Origin: Candidatus Binatus sp.
Lineage (GTDB): Bacteria; Desulfobacterota; Binatia; Binatales; Binataceae
Assembly (NCBI RefSeq): GCF_030646925.1
Contig: NZ_JAUSKL010000064.1
Span: forward strand, 1-53,172
Length of the DNA stretch: 53,172 nucleotides
Direction of reading: 5' to 3'
Numbering within the stretch: the stretch's first letter is position 1; each line of letters opens with the position of its first letter. The translations under genes were made by a program, and so were the position numbers. This document shows, piece after piece, positions 32,814 through 42,517 of this stretch. The notes below the pieces were generated by a model. It worked only from the letters and a program-made list of their open reading frames with translations, was not told the origin of the DNA and did no database searches.

Positions 32814-33347
32814 ATGAATCGACGACTTTCAGCCGCGATAGTTCTCGCGATAGCGCTAATCAGCTCACTTCTCGTGACCGACGGCGCAGCGCGCTCTGAA
32901 ACCTCCAGGCGCGACGTCGACGCGCTCGCCAAGGCTGAACTCATCTACGTCGCGACGGTTCGCAAGGACGGCAACCAAAGCACCGCCGCTCCAGTCTGGT
33001 TCACCGTCACGCCCGATCACCTGGTCCTCATCCAGACCGGGCCGAATACCTGGAAGTCGAAACGCATTCGGCGCGGCAGCCCGGTCCTCGTCTGGATCGA
33101 CGACGAAAAAGGGCCCGCGTTTATCGGCAAGGCCGAGATCACCAGCGATGCCGCCGCACGGAGCCAGATCATCGAGGACTTTCCGAAAAAGTACCTGCAG
33201 GCGCGCATCGGATTGCACAAGCCCTCGCAGGAATCGTTCGACAAGGGCGATCGCGTCGCGATAAAAATCACCCCGGTCCGCGATCTGCCCGACGGATTCG
33301 CCTCCAGGCCTGGCACTCCCCCACCCGCGCTTGACGTGCAACACTAG
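32814..33347 (+). CDS. Exported pyridoxamine-phosphate-oxidase-fold protein
   Basis: The 177-residue protein has a signal peptide (RRLSAAIVLAIALISSLLV, cleavage near GAARS) and then a flavin-reductase-like split barrel: AELIYVATVRKDGNQSTAAP, HLVLIQTGPNTWKSKRI, RGSPVLVWI and PAFIGKAEIT. PNPOx-fold proteins bind FMN, F420 or heme, but export makes a flavin role uncertain. It follows the TauE-like gene by 28 bp and may be part of that operon. Its 3' end overlaps the convergent YqgE frame by 80 bp. Confidence 0.78.
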   Translation: MNRRLSAAIVLAIALISSLLVTDGAARSETSRRDVDALAKAELIYVATVRKDGNQSTAAPVWFTVTPDHLVLIQTGPNTWKSKRIRRGSPVLVWIDDEKGPAFIGKAEITSDAAARSQIIEDFPKKYLQARIGLHKPSQESFDKGDRVAIKITPVRDLPDGFASRPGTPPPALDVQH

Positions 33348-34200
33348 GGCGCCTGGACGTATCGCGACATTTACCCCGACGATCGCGATTCTCGATAGCC
33401 GCGGCCACGTCGTTTACGATCGCGCCGGCGAGACCGCCTCGCGGCGTGGCGACACTTCGAAGCTCGAGGCACTCATAAATTCCGCTAATAAACTTTTTTG
33501 CGTCGTTAGAGGTTTTCTGCCGCTCGACGCGCGTCGATTTGACTTGCGCGGCGGCGCGCCGAACTGCAACCGCACGAGGACGCGGTGCGCGCGCTTCCAT
33601 CAACTCGCCTCGCGCGACCAGCGTGGTCCAGAGGCTTTTCGGATCGCTGAAAACCAGTTCCGACTTGGCCGGCACGGCGTACCACGCTCCCGCGACGATC
33701 TCGGAATGAAGCTGCTCCTTGAGCCATTGCGCGCGGCCGAGGATCAGCCGCATCTCGCCGCCGTCGCGGCTTTTCAGCAGCCGCGCGATCGCGTCGGTAT
33801 CCGTGGTCAGGTAGATATCGTCGATCAACGAACTGCTTTTCTCCGGCGGAGTCGCCGCGCGCAGAATCAACGAAGGAGTATCCGTTTCCACCGGCCCGCC
33901 AAAGAAAGCCGTTTCGCTCTTGCTCCTCGCCGCGTCCTGATAAAGCTTCACCAGCGGTACTTGCGTCGGCTGATTGATTATGACGCCAGCGACCAGCGGC
34001 ACTTGCGGCGAGGGAATCATCAGAATCACGGTACGCCGGAACATCGCGTCGGGCATATCGCGAGTCGCCACCAGGAAGGTTGCAGTCATGTCTGCGCTGC
34101 GAGCGTCGCGCGCGGCGGCAAACAACACGATCAAAATCGCAAATGAAGCGATGATGCTCGTTTTCAATCGCGCGTTTACTTTGCGGAGATGTCCGCGCAT
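33268..34200 (-). CDS. YqgE/AlgH (UPF0301) family protein, exported, with C-terminal extension
   Basis: The 310-residue frame begins with a signal-like segment (RLKTSIIASFAILIVLFAAA, cleavage near ARSA). A YqgE core follows: TATFLVATRDMPDAMFRRTVILMI, GVIINQPTQVPL, FFGGPVETDTPSLILR, LILGRAQWLKEQLHSEI. Standard YqgE is about 187 residues and cytoplasmic, so both the signal and the last 100 Arg-rich residues are unusual. The tail overlaps the convergent PNPOx-like gene and probably reflects a lost stop codon. AGGA lies 4 bases before the ATG. The molecular function of the family is unknown. Confidence 0.75.
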   Translation of the reverse strand: MRGHLRKVNARLKTSIIASFAILIVLFAAARDARSADMTATFLVATRDMPDAMFRRTVILMIPSPQVPLVAGVIINQPTQVPLVKLYQDAARSKSETAFFGGPVETDTPSLILRAATPPEKSSSLIDDIYLTTDTDAIARLLKSRDGGEMRLILGRAQWLKEQLHSEIVAGAWYAVPAKSELVFSDPKSLWTTLVARGELMEARAPRPRAVAVRRAAAQVKSTRVERQKTSNDAKKFISGIYECLELRSVATPRGGLAGAIVNDVAAAIENRDRRGKCRDTSRRPSVARQARVGECQAWRRIRRADRGPG

Positions 34201-34259
34201 GTCCTTTTATGAATCCAAACGGCGCCGCGAATCCAAAGTCGCCTCCGCGCTCAGGCGCT

Positions 34260-34703
34260 TCAAAATTGCGCGATCGAGAGACGCCGCCGCTCGGTGGATT
34301 CCCGCAACTCGTTCCAGATTGCAACTTCGACCCGGCGCGCCTCGGCCGATTCCTTCGACTCGACGCAGACGTGCAACTCGATCAACGCCGCACGAAGCGC
34401 GCTGTTGTTCGACGTCAGCGCCGAAATCCGCAGATCGTCGTCGCGCGTTTCGATCAGCGCCTCCAGCTTTTCGCGTAGCTCGCCGTGTGTGACCGGCAAG
34501 CTCTCGCGGAACAATTCGCGCAGACGCCGGTTCTCCTCGACGCGCCAACTGGCTGCGCGATCCCATTCCTCGCCCGCTATCGCGAGCATCGTGGCGATCA
34601 TCCCGATCGTCCCCTGATGATAAGCCGGCGCGATCGCAGGCGCGACTCGCATCACGAGGTCAGCGGCGAAAGTCGCAAACACGCTGGGAATTTCCGGCCT
34701 CAT
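34260..34703 (-). CDS. Hypothetical helical protein coupled to an APH-type kinase
   Basis: The 147-residue protein is mostly alpha-helical with alternating charged residues (RVEENRRLRELFRESL, REKLEALIETRDDD) and no recognised motif or membrane segment. Its ATG at 34703 overlaps the kinase stop as ATGA, so it depends on kinase translation. Upstream parts of the open frame are the kinase's shadow. A similar small protein often follows this type of phosphotransferase in soil bacteria, which suggests a partner subunit; that is recollection, not shown here. Confidence 0.65.
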   Translation of the reverse strand: MRPEIPSVFATFAADLVMRVAPAIAPAYHQGTIGMIATMLAIAGEEWDRAASWRVEENRRLRELFRESLPVTHGELREKLEALIETRDDDLRISALTSNNSALRAALIELHVCVESKESAEARRVEVAIWNELRESTERRRLSIAQF

Positions 34704-35728
34704 TGCAATCGTCCCATCAGTTCCAGCGCCGCGCGATCCTGGCTGTTCATCAGGCTCCACGAACTCAGCACCAGGATCGGATCCTTGTTCTCGCCCGTCT
34801 CCCATGCATGCGCGCTCGAGACCCAGATCCCCTGCCCCTTCACCGTCGCGAACAATTCCCACCAATGAATCGCCGCCGGGTCGGCCTTGAGCCCGCTCGC
34901 CCGCTCCCAGATTGCGATCGCATCTTCACGGGGGATCAGACCGCCGCGGCGATCGTCGTGCGCCCAGCACCACACGCGATTCAGGCTCCATCCCAGGTCC
35001 TCGAGCGGGTCGCCGAGATGCGACATCTCCCAATCGAGAATCGCGTGGATACGTCCGCTTTCGTCGAAAAGAAAATTCCCCGTGCGATAGTCGCCATGCA
35101 CGACGCTGATCTTTTGCGCCGGCGGCGGCGGATTGCGCCGGAGCCATCGAATCGCCGCGCGCATGATCGGCTGCGGAATCAGTTCGTCGGAATCGAGAAC
35201 GCCTTCCCAATAATCGAGTTCGCGCTTCCACGATTGATCTCGCTCAACCCATTCCATCGTTCCGACGAGACCGAGTTGAGTTGGATCTTGTTTCGCGATT
35301 TCGCCCAGAATCGACCATTTCTGCTCGGCGATTTTCCTGTGATGAGACGCGTAGGGCTCCATCAGGATTTTTGCCGGCGCGGCCTGCAAGCCGGTCAGTT
35401 CGACGCCAATAAAAAACGGGCTGCCCAGATGCCGCGGGTCGTCCTCGAGCCACAAGACTTCGGGAACCGGCACCGGCGTGTTGAAGAAGGCCCGATACGC
35501 CGCAAATTCGATCTTGCGATCGGTATCGATCAGGCTGGCCGCCGGATCGCGCCGCAGTATCAGATTACGTTCACGCTCCGCGCCGCCCTCGCGATACCGC
35601 AGGCGAAAGCGATAGGTCTGGCGCGACGCGCCGCCGGAAATCTGCTCGAGTCGGTCGATGCGGGTATCGCCCGCCGCCAGCACTTTCAGCCTAACGTAGT
35701 CGGCTAACTGTTCTTCCAATGATGTCAT
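34700..35728 (-). CDS. APH/choline-kinase-fold phosphotransferase
   Basis: The 342-residue protein starts at MTSLEEQ (ATG 35728), which overlaps the upstream stop as ATGA. It has the aminoglycoside-phosphotransferase fold: QISGGASRQTYRF (nucleotide loop), NLILRRDP (catalytic Lys replaced by Arg, as in the ACAD10/11-type group), VVHGDYRTGNFLF (catalytic Asp and Asn) and AILDWEMSHLGDP (metal Asp). Such enzymes next to lipid or CoA genes phosphorylate hydroxyacyl-CoA or alcohol substrates rather than antibiotics. The substrate is not known. Confidence 0.88.
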   Translation of the reverse strand: MTSLEEQLADYVRLKVLAAGDTRIDRLEQISGGASRQTYRFRLRYREGGAERERNLILRRDPAASLIDTDRKIEFAAYRAFFNTPVPVPEVLWLEDDPRHLGSPFFIGVELTGLQAAPAKILMEPYASHHRKIAEQKWSILGEIAKQDPTQLGLVGTMEWVERDQSWKRELDYWEGVLDSDELIPQPIMRAAIRWLRRNPPPPAQKISVVHGDYRTGNFLFDESGRIHAILDWEMSHLGDPLEDLGWSLNRVWCWAHDDRRGGLIPREDAIAIWERASGLKADPAAIHWWELFATVKGQGIWVSSAHAWETGENKDPILVLSSWSLMNSQDRAALELMGRLQ

Positions 35729-35970
35729 CGTCGGTCGTCGCACTCATCGTCAAGGGCGATGCGCACCTCGTCGCCGATAGCCCATATCTGTCTTTTACGC
35801 GACCCCGCGAGGATAGCAAGCGACTCTTCGGATCGCGTCCGCGTGGCGCGTCGGCATACCGGCTCTAACCTGCATCGATAGACTACCTGCAAAGCCTCAT
35901 CCAGCATTTGCGCGCGGATGCGATCGTCGGCGGCAGTCACGAAAGTACTTAACTCGCCGAAGTAGTCCAT
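35725..35970 (-). CDS. Small hypothetical protein upstream of the kinase
   Basis: From an ATG at 35970 an 81-residue frame (MDYFGELSTFVTAADDRIRAQ...) ends in a TGA that overlaps the kinase ATG as ATGA. The overlap is the main sign that it is real. No domain is recognised. The first half is helical and the middle is Arg-rich with two cysteines (YRCRLEPVC). The start is weakly supported, and the frame continues upstream over the end of the RND gene. It occupies most of the gap between the RND and kinase genes. Confidence 0.35.
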   Translation of the reverse strand: MDYFGELSTFVTAADDRIRAQMLDEALQVVYRCRLEPVCRRATRTRSEESLAILAGSRKRQIWAIGDEVRIALDDECDDRR

Positions 35971-36055
35971 GCCGAGTCCGGCGCGCCTTGCGCATGTGAG
36001 CGCGCCGCCAATCGCTCGCGTTGCTTCGGCCTGGTGAATCAGCGAGCGACTGTGC

Positions 36056-39000
36056 TTAGTCGGCGGACAGCGTCGATGCTGCCGGCGTCTCGGCCGGTAC
36101 TGGAACTTCGGCCTTCGCGAACCTCGCACTGACGCTTTGCATCGCGATGAAAAACACCGGCACAAACGGTATCGCGAGCAGCGACGACGCGAGCATCCCG
36201 CCGAAGACCACCGTGCCCAACGCCTGCTGGCTCGCCGAGCCGGCGCCTTTCGCCGTCATCAGTGGCACCACGCTCAGGATGAATGCGATCGACGTCATCA
36301 CGATAGGTCGAAAGCGCCGTCGCGTCGCCTCGACCGCGGCGTCGATCGATGACATCCCGCTCGCTTTGAGTTCGCGCGCAAATTCTACAATCAGGATCGC
36401 GTTTTTGGCTGCTAGCGCGATCATGAGAACCAAGCCTATCTGGGTGTAGAGGTCACTGGGAAATTTGCGAATAAATAGTGCTATCACGATCCCTACTAAC
36501 GCCATTGGCACCGTCAGCACCACCGCCGCCGGGTCGGTCCAGCTTTCGTATTGTGCCGCCAGCACCAGGAACACCAGCGTGATCGAAAGCGCGAAGATAT
36601 AGAACGCCTGGTTGCCGATCAGCTTTTCCTGGTATGAAAGCCCGGTCCATTCGTAGTCCATGCCCTGCGGCAGCGTGTCATCCGCGATTTGTTGCATCAG
36701 TGTAAGAGCTTGTCCCGAACTGAATCCCGGATTTGGGATGCCGGTAATAGAAGCGGCCGGATAAAGGTTGTAGCGCGTTACCAGTTCCGACCCCAGTGTG
36801 CGCTGGATATGCAGCAACGCACCTAGCGGAACCATTTGAGCCTCGTGATTGGCTACGTACAGATTTCCTATGTCGTCCATCTGGCGCCGATAGTCGGATG
36901 CTGCCTGCACGCGTACCTGGAAGCTTTGATTGAACTTGTTGAACAGATTGATATAGCTAGAGCCGAGATAGGTTTGCAGCGTCATGAATACGTCGTTGAC
37001 AGCGACGCCAAGCGACTTTGCCTGGGTACGATCGATGTCGAGGTAAAGTTGCGGACTGCTAGCGCTGAAGGTGGTAAAGCCGGTGCGCAAGAATCCCTTC
37101 TCAGCGTTGGCCTTGCGCAGTATCTCCTGCACCGCCCTCTGCAATTGGCCAAGCCCCAGATCGCCGCGCGTCTCAACCATCATCTGAAAGCCAAAAGCAC
37201 TCCCAAGACCCGGTATCGGCGACGGAGGCAGCACTGCAAACTGCGCCTTGGGTACTGCTCTGAATTTGCTGATTAGCTCGCCGATTATCTGCGGCTGCGA
37301 GAATCCCGGCGGCCGCTTGTCCCAATCGTCATACATTACGAAAGTAGTGATGACATTCGACAACTTGGCAGTGTCAAGCGCCGAATAACCACCGATAGTC
37401 ACCCATCCCTTAAGCCCTTTCGTAGCTCCAAGGACCTTGTCGATATCTGCCGCAACTCCGCGCACTCGCGGCTGCGAGGAGCCCGGCGGCAATTGCGCCG
37501 ACACTATGCAATATCCCTGGTCCTCCAGCGGCAGCAATGCCGTCGGATACACCGCAAAGAATGATCCCGCCGCGCCGACCACCACGAAAAAGATGGATAT
37601 CATCAGCTTAGGATGATGCGCCATGCGAGCTACCAGTCCGATGTAGCTATTTTCGACAGCAAGGTACCCGCGATTGAAGCCGCGATAGAACCAATTGACC
37701 TTTTTATCCTTGGGCTGCTGCTTCAGGTAGAGCGCGCACTGCGTCGGTTTCAAAGTCAGCGCATTGAGCGCACTTATGATCGCCGTCGCAGCTATAACCA
37801 GCGCAAATTGCCGAAACATCTGCCCGGTTATTCCGGGCAAAAAAGAAGCCGGCACAAATACCGAGGTCAGCACCAGCGTGATCCCGAGTATCGGACCGGT
37901 AAGCTCGCTCATCGCCTTGATCGCCGCGTCCTTGGGCGTCAGTCCTTGCTCGATATAATGCGAGGCGTTCTCGACGATTACGATCGCGTCGTCCACGACA
38001 ATGCCGATAGCCAGAATCAAAGCGAACAGCGTCATCAGGTTCACGGTGAATCCAAGCAACGCCATCGCGGCGAACGCGCCGATAATCGTCACCGGCACGG
38101 TCGTCGCCGGCACCAGCATCGCGCGAAAATTCTGCAGGAACAGCATGATCACGATCAGCACCAGGATTCCTGCTTCGATCAGCGCCGAGTACACTCCTGA
38201 GATCGACTGGTTGATAAAGATGGTCGTGTCGTAGAGAGTCGTGAATTTGAGCCCCTGCGGAAACGACTTGCTCATCTGCTTCATAAGCAGCCGCGTATCT
38301 TCCGCGACCTGCAAGGCATTCGCTCCGGGAAGCGCATAGACCGCAACATGCGCCGTCTTCTTTCCGCTAAGACCCGAGAACACCGTGAACACCTGCTGGC
38401 TCAGTTGAACCTTCGCGACGTCCTTGATTCGCACCAGCTCGGCTGTCGGGTTCGTCTGTATCGTTTGTGTCGGCCGATTCGAAGCGGGATTGCTTTTGAC
38501 GATAATGTTTTCGAACTGCTCGACCTTTGACAGACGTCCGAGCGTGTTGACCGTAAACTGGTAAAGCTGGTTCGCCGGCGCCGGCGCTCCTCCAATCTGC
38601 CCCGCAGCCACCTGGATGTTCTGTGCCTGGATCGCATTCTGAACGTCGCTTACCGTCAATCCGTATGCCTTGAGCTTGTCCGGATCGAGCCAGATACGCA
38701 TGCCATAGGGGCCTGCGCCAAGAACGTTGACCTGCCCGACGCCTGGCAGGCGAGCGATAGGGTTCTGAAGGTTGATGATCGCGTAGTTGGCAAGGAATAC
38801 TTCGTCGAAATGGTCGTCGTCCGAGTAAAGGCTTTCGATTAGAAGGATGTTCGTGCTTACTTTCTTGACGTTGACGCCTTGCGACCGCACCTGCTGCGGC
38901 AACTGCGGCAATGCGGTGTTGACGGCATTCTGCACCAATGACAGCGACGTCGTCAGATCAGTGCCTACCGCAAACGTGACTGTCAGGGTGTAGCTGCCGT

Positions 39001-39253
39001 CGCTGCCGCTCGTCGATTGCATGTAGATCGAGTTCTCGACCCCATTTACAGCCTGCTCGATCGGAATACCAACCGTGTTAGCAACCACTTCGGCATTGGC
39101 GCCAGTGTAAGTGGTGGTCACCTGTATGGTAGGTGGTACGATCTGCGGGTACTGCGAGACTGGTAGAGTGTAAAGGCAGACGGCGCCAAGCAAAACCGTA
39201 ATGATCGCGATTACGTTCGCGAGAATCGGTCGCTCGATGAAAAACTTGGACAT
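36056..39253 (-). CDS. RND multidrug efflux permease, second copy (HAE1 type)
   Basis: The 1065-residue protein has the full AcrB/MexB architecture: MSKFFIERPILANVIAII at the N-terminus, two large periplasmic loops, twelve membrane helices, GFTVNLMTLFALILAIGIVVDD with the paired proton-relay aspartates in helix 4, and RFRPIVMTSIAFILSVVPL near the end. It exchanges protons for drugs or lipophilic compounds across the inner membrane. It starts 15 bp after a paralogous RND gene with the same first 23 residues except for a few changes. It is last in the operon after channel, adaptor and first permease. Confidence 0.95.
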   Translation of the reverse strand: MSKFFIERPILANVIAIITVLLGAVCLYTLPVSQYPQIVPPTIQVTTTYTGANAEVVANTVGIPIEQAVNGVENSIYMQSTSGSDGSYTLTVTFAVGTDLTTSLSLVQNAVNTALPQLPQQVRSQGVNVKKVSTNILLIESLYSDDDHFDEVFLANYAIINLQNPIARLPGVGQVNVLGAGPYGMRIWLDPDKLKAYGLTVSDVQNAIQAQNIQVAAGQIGGAPAPANQLYQFTVNTLGRLSKVEQFENIIVKSNPASNRPTQTIQTNPTAELVRIKDVAKVQLSQQVFTVFSGLSGKKTAHVAVYALPGANALQVAEDTRLLMKQMSKSFPQGLKFTTLYDTTIFINQSISGVYSALIEAGILVLIVIMLFLQNFRAMLVPATTVPVTIIGAFAAMALLGFTVNLMTLFALILAIGIVVDDAIVIVENASHYIEQGLTPKDAAIKAMSELTGPILGITLVLTSVFVPASFLPGITGQMFRQFALVIAATAIISALNALTLKPTQCALYLKQQPKDKKVNWFYRGFNRGYLAVENSYIGLVARMAHHPKLMISIFFVVVGAAGSFFAVYPTALLPLEDQGYCIVSAQLPPGSSQPRVRGVAADIDKVLGATKGLKGWVTIGGYSALDTAKLSNVITTFVMYDDWDKRPPGFSQPQIIGELISKFRAVPKAQFAVLPPSPIPGLGSAFGFQMMVETRGDLGLGQLQRAVQEILRKANAEKGFLRTGFTTFSASSPQLYLDIDRTQAKSLGVAVNDVFMTLQTYLGSSYINLFNKFNQSFQVRVQAASDYRRQMDDIGNLYVANHEAQMVPLGALLHIQRTLGSELVTRYNLYPAASITGIPNPGFSSGQALTLMQQIADDTLPQGMDYEWTGLSYQEKLIGNQAFYIFALSITLVFLVLAAQYESWTDPAAVVLTVPMALVGIVIALFIRKFPSDLYTQIGLVLMIALAAKNAILIVEFARELKASGMSSIDAAVEATRRRFRPIVMTSIAFILSVVPLMTAKGAGSASQQALGTVVFGGMLASSLLAIPFVPVFFIAMQSVSARFAKAEVPVPAETPAASTLSAD

Positions 39254-39268
39254 CCCGGCTGGTCTTCT

Positions 39269-42200
39269 TTAGTCCGCCGGTTGCGATGCTGCTTCGCAAC
39301 TGACCGGTACTACGCCTCGCCGCCGCATGCCCCACTCCGAAACATCCTGCATCAGGATGTAAAAGACCGGCACAAACGGTATCGCGACCAATGTCGAAGC
39401 GACCATTCCGCCGAACACGACCGTGCCCAATGCTTGCTGACTGGCGGCGCCGGCGCCGGTGGCCGTGAGCAATGGGACGACGCTTAGTATGAATGCAATC
39501 GATGTCATCACTATCGGACGGAAGCGCCGCCGCGTCGCTTCGACCGCCGCGTCGACCGTCGCCATCCCCTCTGCTTTAAGCTCGCGCGCGAACTCAACTA
39601 CCAGGATCGCGTTCTTAGCTGCCAGCGCAATCATCAGCACGAGGCCGATTTGCGTATAAAGGTCGGTGGGAAAGCCGCGCACGATCAACGCAATGATGAC
39701 GCCAGCCAGCGCCATCGGCACGCTAAGCACGACCGCCGCCGGATCGGTCCAACTCTCGTACTGCGCCGCCAGCACCAGGAAGACGAGCGTTATCGACAAC
39801 GCAAAGATGAAGTAGGATTGATTGCTGATCAGCTTCTGCTGGTAGGAAAGGCCCGTCCAGTCGTAACCCATGCCCAAAGGCAGATCGTCTTGCGCCACCC
39901 TTTCCATCACGTCAAGCGCCTGGCCCGAACTATAACCAGGCGCCGGACTCCCTATAACCGACGCCGCCGGATACATGTTGTAACGGGTCAGCAGTTCCGA
40001 CCCTAGCACGCGCCGTACGTGCAGCAGCGCCCCGAGCGGGACCATCTCTCCGGCCTTGTTGGCGACGTATAGGTTTCCGATGTCAGCGAGTTGCGTGCGA
40101 TAGTCGGCTCCCGCCTGCAAGCGGACCTGGAAACTCTGATTGAACTTAGTAAATAAATTAACGTACGTCGAGCCAAGGTACGTCTGTAGCGTCTGAAACA
40201 CATCGCTGATGGTGACTCCTAGCGATTCCACCATCGTTCTGTTGATCTCAAGCTCGAGCTGAGGACTCTTGGCGCTGAAGGTGGTTGTTACGTTCCGGAG
40301 CGCCTTCTCGTTGCTTGCCTTGCTGATGATCTCCTGGACGCCCTTCTGCAACTCATTCAGGCCTACACCGACCCTGTCCTCGACCATCATCTGAAAGCCG
40401 CCAGCCTGACCGAGGCCCGGTATCGGCGGCGGGATCAACACGTCGAATCGAGCTTTGCGAATCGGCTCGAGACGCTCGCGCAAGCTGGCAACAATGGCCG
40501 CTTGAGTAAGGTCGTCAGGCCGCTTGCCCCAGTCTTCGTACATCACGTACTCGGTTACCACGTTGGCTAGATTCGCCGCATCAAGTGCGGATACCCCGCC
40601 GCTCGTGACCCAACCTTTAATACCCGGCGTCTGTTTCAGCACCTTATCGATATCCGCGGAGACCTCGCGCACGCGGGCTTGCGAGGCTCCGGGCGGAAGC
40701 TCGGCTGACACGAGGCAATATCCTTGATCTTCGATAGGAAGAAACGCCGTAGGATGCATCCCGAACAGCAACCCTGCGACCGTAACCACCGCGAAGAACA
40801 CTACTGCCATCCGGCCCGGTTGCTGAGCCATCCTGTGAACCAGTCCGACATAACCATCTTCAACCGCGGTGTAGACCCGGTTGAATGTCTGATAGAAGCG
40901 GTTGACCTTGCGATCCTTGGGGATCGGCTTGATGTAGAGTGCGCATTGCGTGGGATTGAGGGTCAACGCATTCAGCGCACTTATGATCGCGGTGGCAGCT
41001 ATAACCAGCGCAAACTGCCGAAACATTTGGCCGGTAATGCCTGGCAGGAACGAAGCCGGCAGAAAGACCGAAGTAAGCACCAGCGTGATGCCTAATATCG
41101 GGCCGGTCAGCTCGCCCATCGCCTTGATCGACGCGTCCTTGGGCGTCATACCTTCCTCGATATAGTGAGAAGTGTTCTCGACTATGACAATCGCATCGTC
41201 TACGACGATGCCGATCGCGAGGATCAACGCAAAGAGCGTCATCAGATTTACCGTGAACCCTAGCACCGCCATCGCCGCAAAGGCGCCGATTATCGTAACT
41301 GGCACCGTCGTGGCCGGCACCAGCATCGCGCGAAAGTTTTGCAAGAACAGCATGATGACGATCAGCACCAGGATGCCCGCCTCGATCAATGCCGCATACA
41401 CGCCGTGTATCGAGTCCTGGATGAACAGCGAACTATCCAGCAGCGACGTGTACTTGAGCCCTAGGGGAAACTTCTGGCTCATCTGCGCCATCAAGGCTTT
41501 CACTTCCTGCGACACCTTGAGCGCGTTGGCCCCCGGCAGCGTGTACACGTTCATCTGCGCCGCCTTCTTCCCATTCAGACCGGAAAAATTCGAATAAGCC
41601 TCCTGGCTGAGCTGTACCTTCGCGACGTCCTTCATCCGAACTATAGCTGCGGTCTGAGCAATGTCACCGGGCTCTGGCGGCTTCCCGCCTTGATCGGTCG
41701 CCGGAGGATGCGTCTTGATTATAATATTCTCGAACTGCTTCACGTCCGACAGCCGGCCTAGTGTATTGACCGTAAACTGGAACACCTGATCGGATGGCAC
41801 GGGCGGCCCACCTAGCTGGCCCGCAGCAACCTGGATATTCTGATTCTTGATCGCCTCCTGGACTTCCAGGACGGTCAGGCCGTAGGCCTTCAGCTTGATG
41901 GGGTCGAGCCAGATTCGCATGCTGTACGGACCAGCGCCAAGAATCTGCACCTGTCCGACACCTGGCAGCCGCGCGATCGGGTTCTGCAGATTGATGATCG
42001 CGTAGTTGCTGAGAAAAGTCTCATCAAAGCGGTTGTCGTCCGAATACAGGCTACCTATCAGCAGGATGTTGGTGCTGACCTTCTGCACCGTGACGCCTTG
42101 TGTCTGAACTTCCTGCGGAAGCTGCGACAGTGCGCCATTGACGGCGTTCTGCACCAAGGCAATCGCAGCGTTGAGATCGGTGCCGACCGAGAATGTCACC

Positions 42201-42472
42201 GTCAGCGTGTAGGTGCCGTCGCTGCCGCTGGTCGATTGCATGTAGATCGAGTCTTCGACGCCATTGACGCCCTGTTCGATCGGAATGCCGACGGTAGTTG
42301 CGACGACTTCCGCGCTAGCGCCCGGATAGTTGGTGCTGACCTGGATCGTCGGCGGCACGACTTCCGGATACTGCGCCACCGGTAAGTTGAACAAGCAGAC
42401 GAAGCCGAGCAAAACCGTGATGATTGCAATCACGTTGGCGAGAATCGGCCGTTCGATAAAGAACTTGGACAC
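39269..42472 (-). CDS. RND multidrug efflux permease, first copy (HAE1 type)
   Basis: The 1067-residue protein is a complete HAE1-type permease, clearly a sister of the downstream copy. It has the same N-terminus, the same helix-4 IVVDDAIVIVEN pair, GPILGITLVLTSVFLPASFLPG and the same C-terminal block. The copies differ mostly in the periplasmic porter loops, for example an insert PPATDQGGKPPEPGD near residue 260. Both being intact suggests selection for two functions or a mixed trimer. The 45-bp gap to the adaptor gene and 15-bp gap to the next copy mark one operon. Confidence 0.95.
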   Translation of the reverse strand: MSKFFIERPILANVIAIITVLLGFVCLFNLPVAQYPEVVPPTIQVSTNYPGASAEVVATTVGIPIEQGVNGVEDSIYMQSTSGSDGTYTLTVTFSVGTDLNAAIALVQNAVNGALSQLPQEVQTQGVTVQKVSTNILLIGSLYSDDNRFDETFLSNYAIINLQNPIARLPGVGQVQILGAGPYSMRIWLDPIKLKAYGLTVLEVQEAIKNQNIQVAAGQLGGPPVPSDQVFQFTVNTLGRLSDVKQFENIIIKTHPPATDQGGKPPEPGDIAQTAAIVRMKDVAKVQLSQEAYSNFSGLNGKKAAQMNVYTLPGANALKVSQEVKALMAQMSQKFPLGLKYTSLLDSSLFIQDSIHGVYAALIEAGILVLIVIMLFLQNFRAMLVPATTVPVTIIGAFAAMAVLGFTVNLMTLFALILAIGIVVDDAIVIVENTSHYIEEGMTPKDASIKAMGELTGPILGITLVLTSVFLPASFLPGITGQMFRQFALVIAATAIISALNALTLNPTQCALYIKPIPKDRKVNRFYQTFNRVYTAVEDGYVGLVHRMAQQPGRMAVVFFAVVTVAGLLFGMHPTAFLPIEDQGYCLVSAELPPGASQARVREVSADIDKVLKQTPGIKGWVTSGGVSALDAANLANVVTEYVMYEDWGKRPDDLTQAAIVASLRERLEPIRKARFDVLIPPPIPGLGQAGGFQMMVEDRVGVGLNELQKGVQEIISKASNEKALRNVTTTFSAKSPQLELEINRTMVESLGVTISDVFQTLQTYLGSTYVNLFTKFNQSFQVRLQAGADYRTQLADIGNLYVANKAGEMVPLGALLHVRRVLGSELLTRYNMYPAASVIGSPAPGYSSGQALDVMERVAQDDLPLGMGYDWTGLSYQQKLISNQSYFIFALSITLVFLVLAAQYESWTDPAAVVLSVPMALAGVIIALIVRGFPTDLYTQIGLVLMIALAAKNAILVVEFARELKAEGMATVDAAVEATRRRFRPIVMTSIAFILSVVPLLTATGAGAASQQALGTVVFGGMVASTLVAIPFVPVFYILMQDVSEWGMRRRGVVPVSCEAASQPAD

Positions 42473-42517
42473 GCCGGACCTCTTCCTGTTTCAGCTCGAC
42501 TCTAGGAAACTCGGATT

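Noticed and set aside
34700-35728. APH-type kinase as an aminoglycoside-resistance gene
   Set aside because: The length, motifs and neighbours fit the metabolic ACAD10/11-like group.
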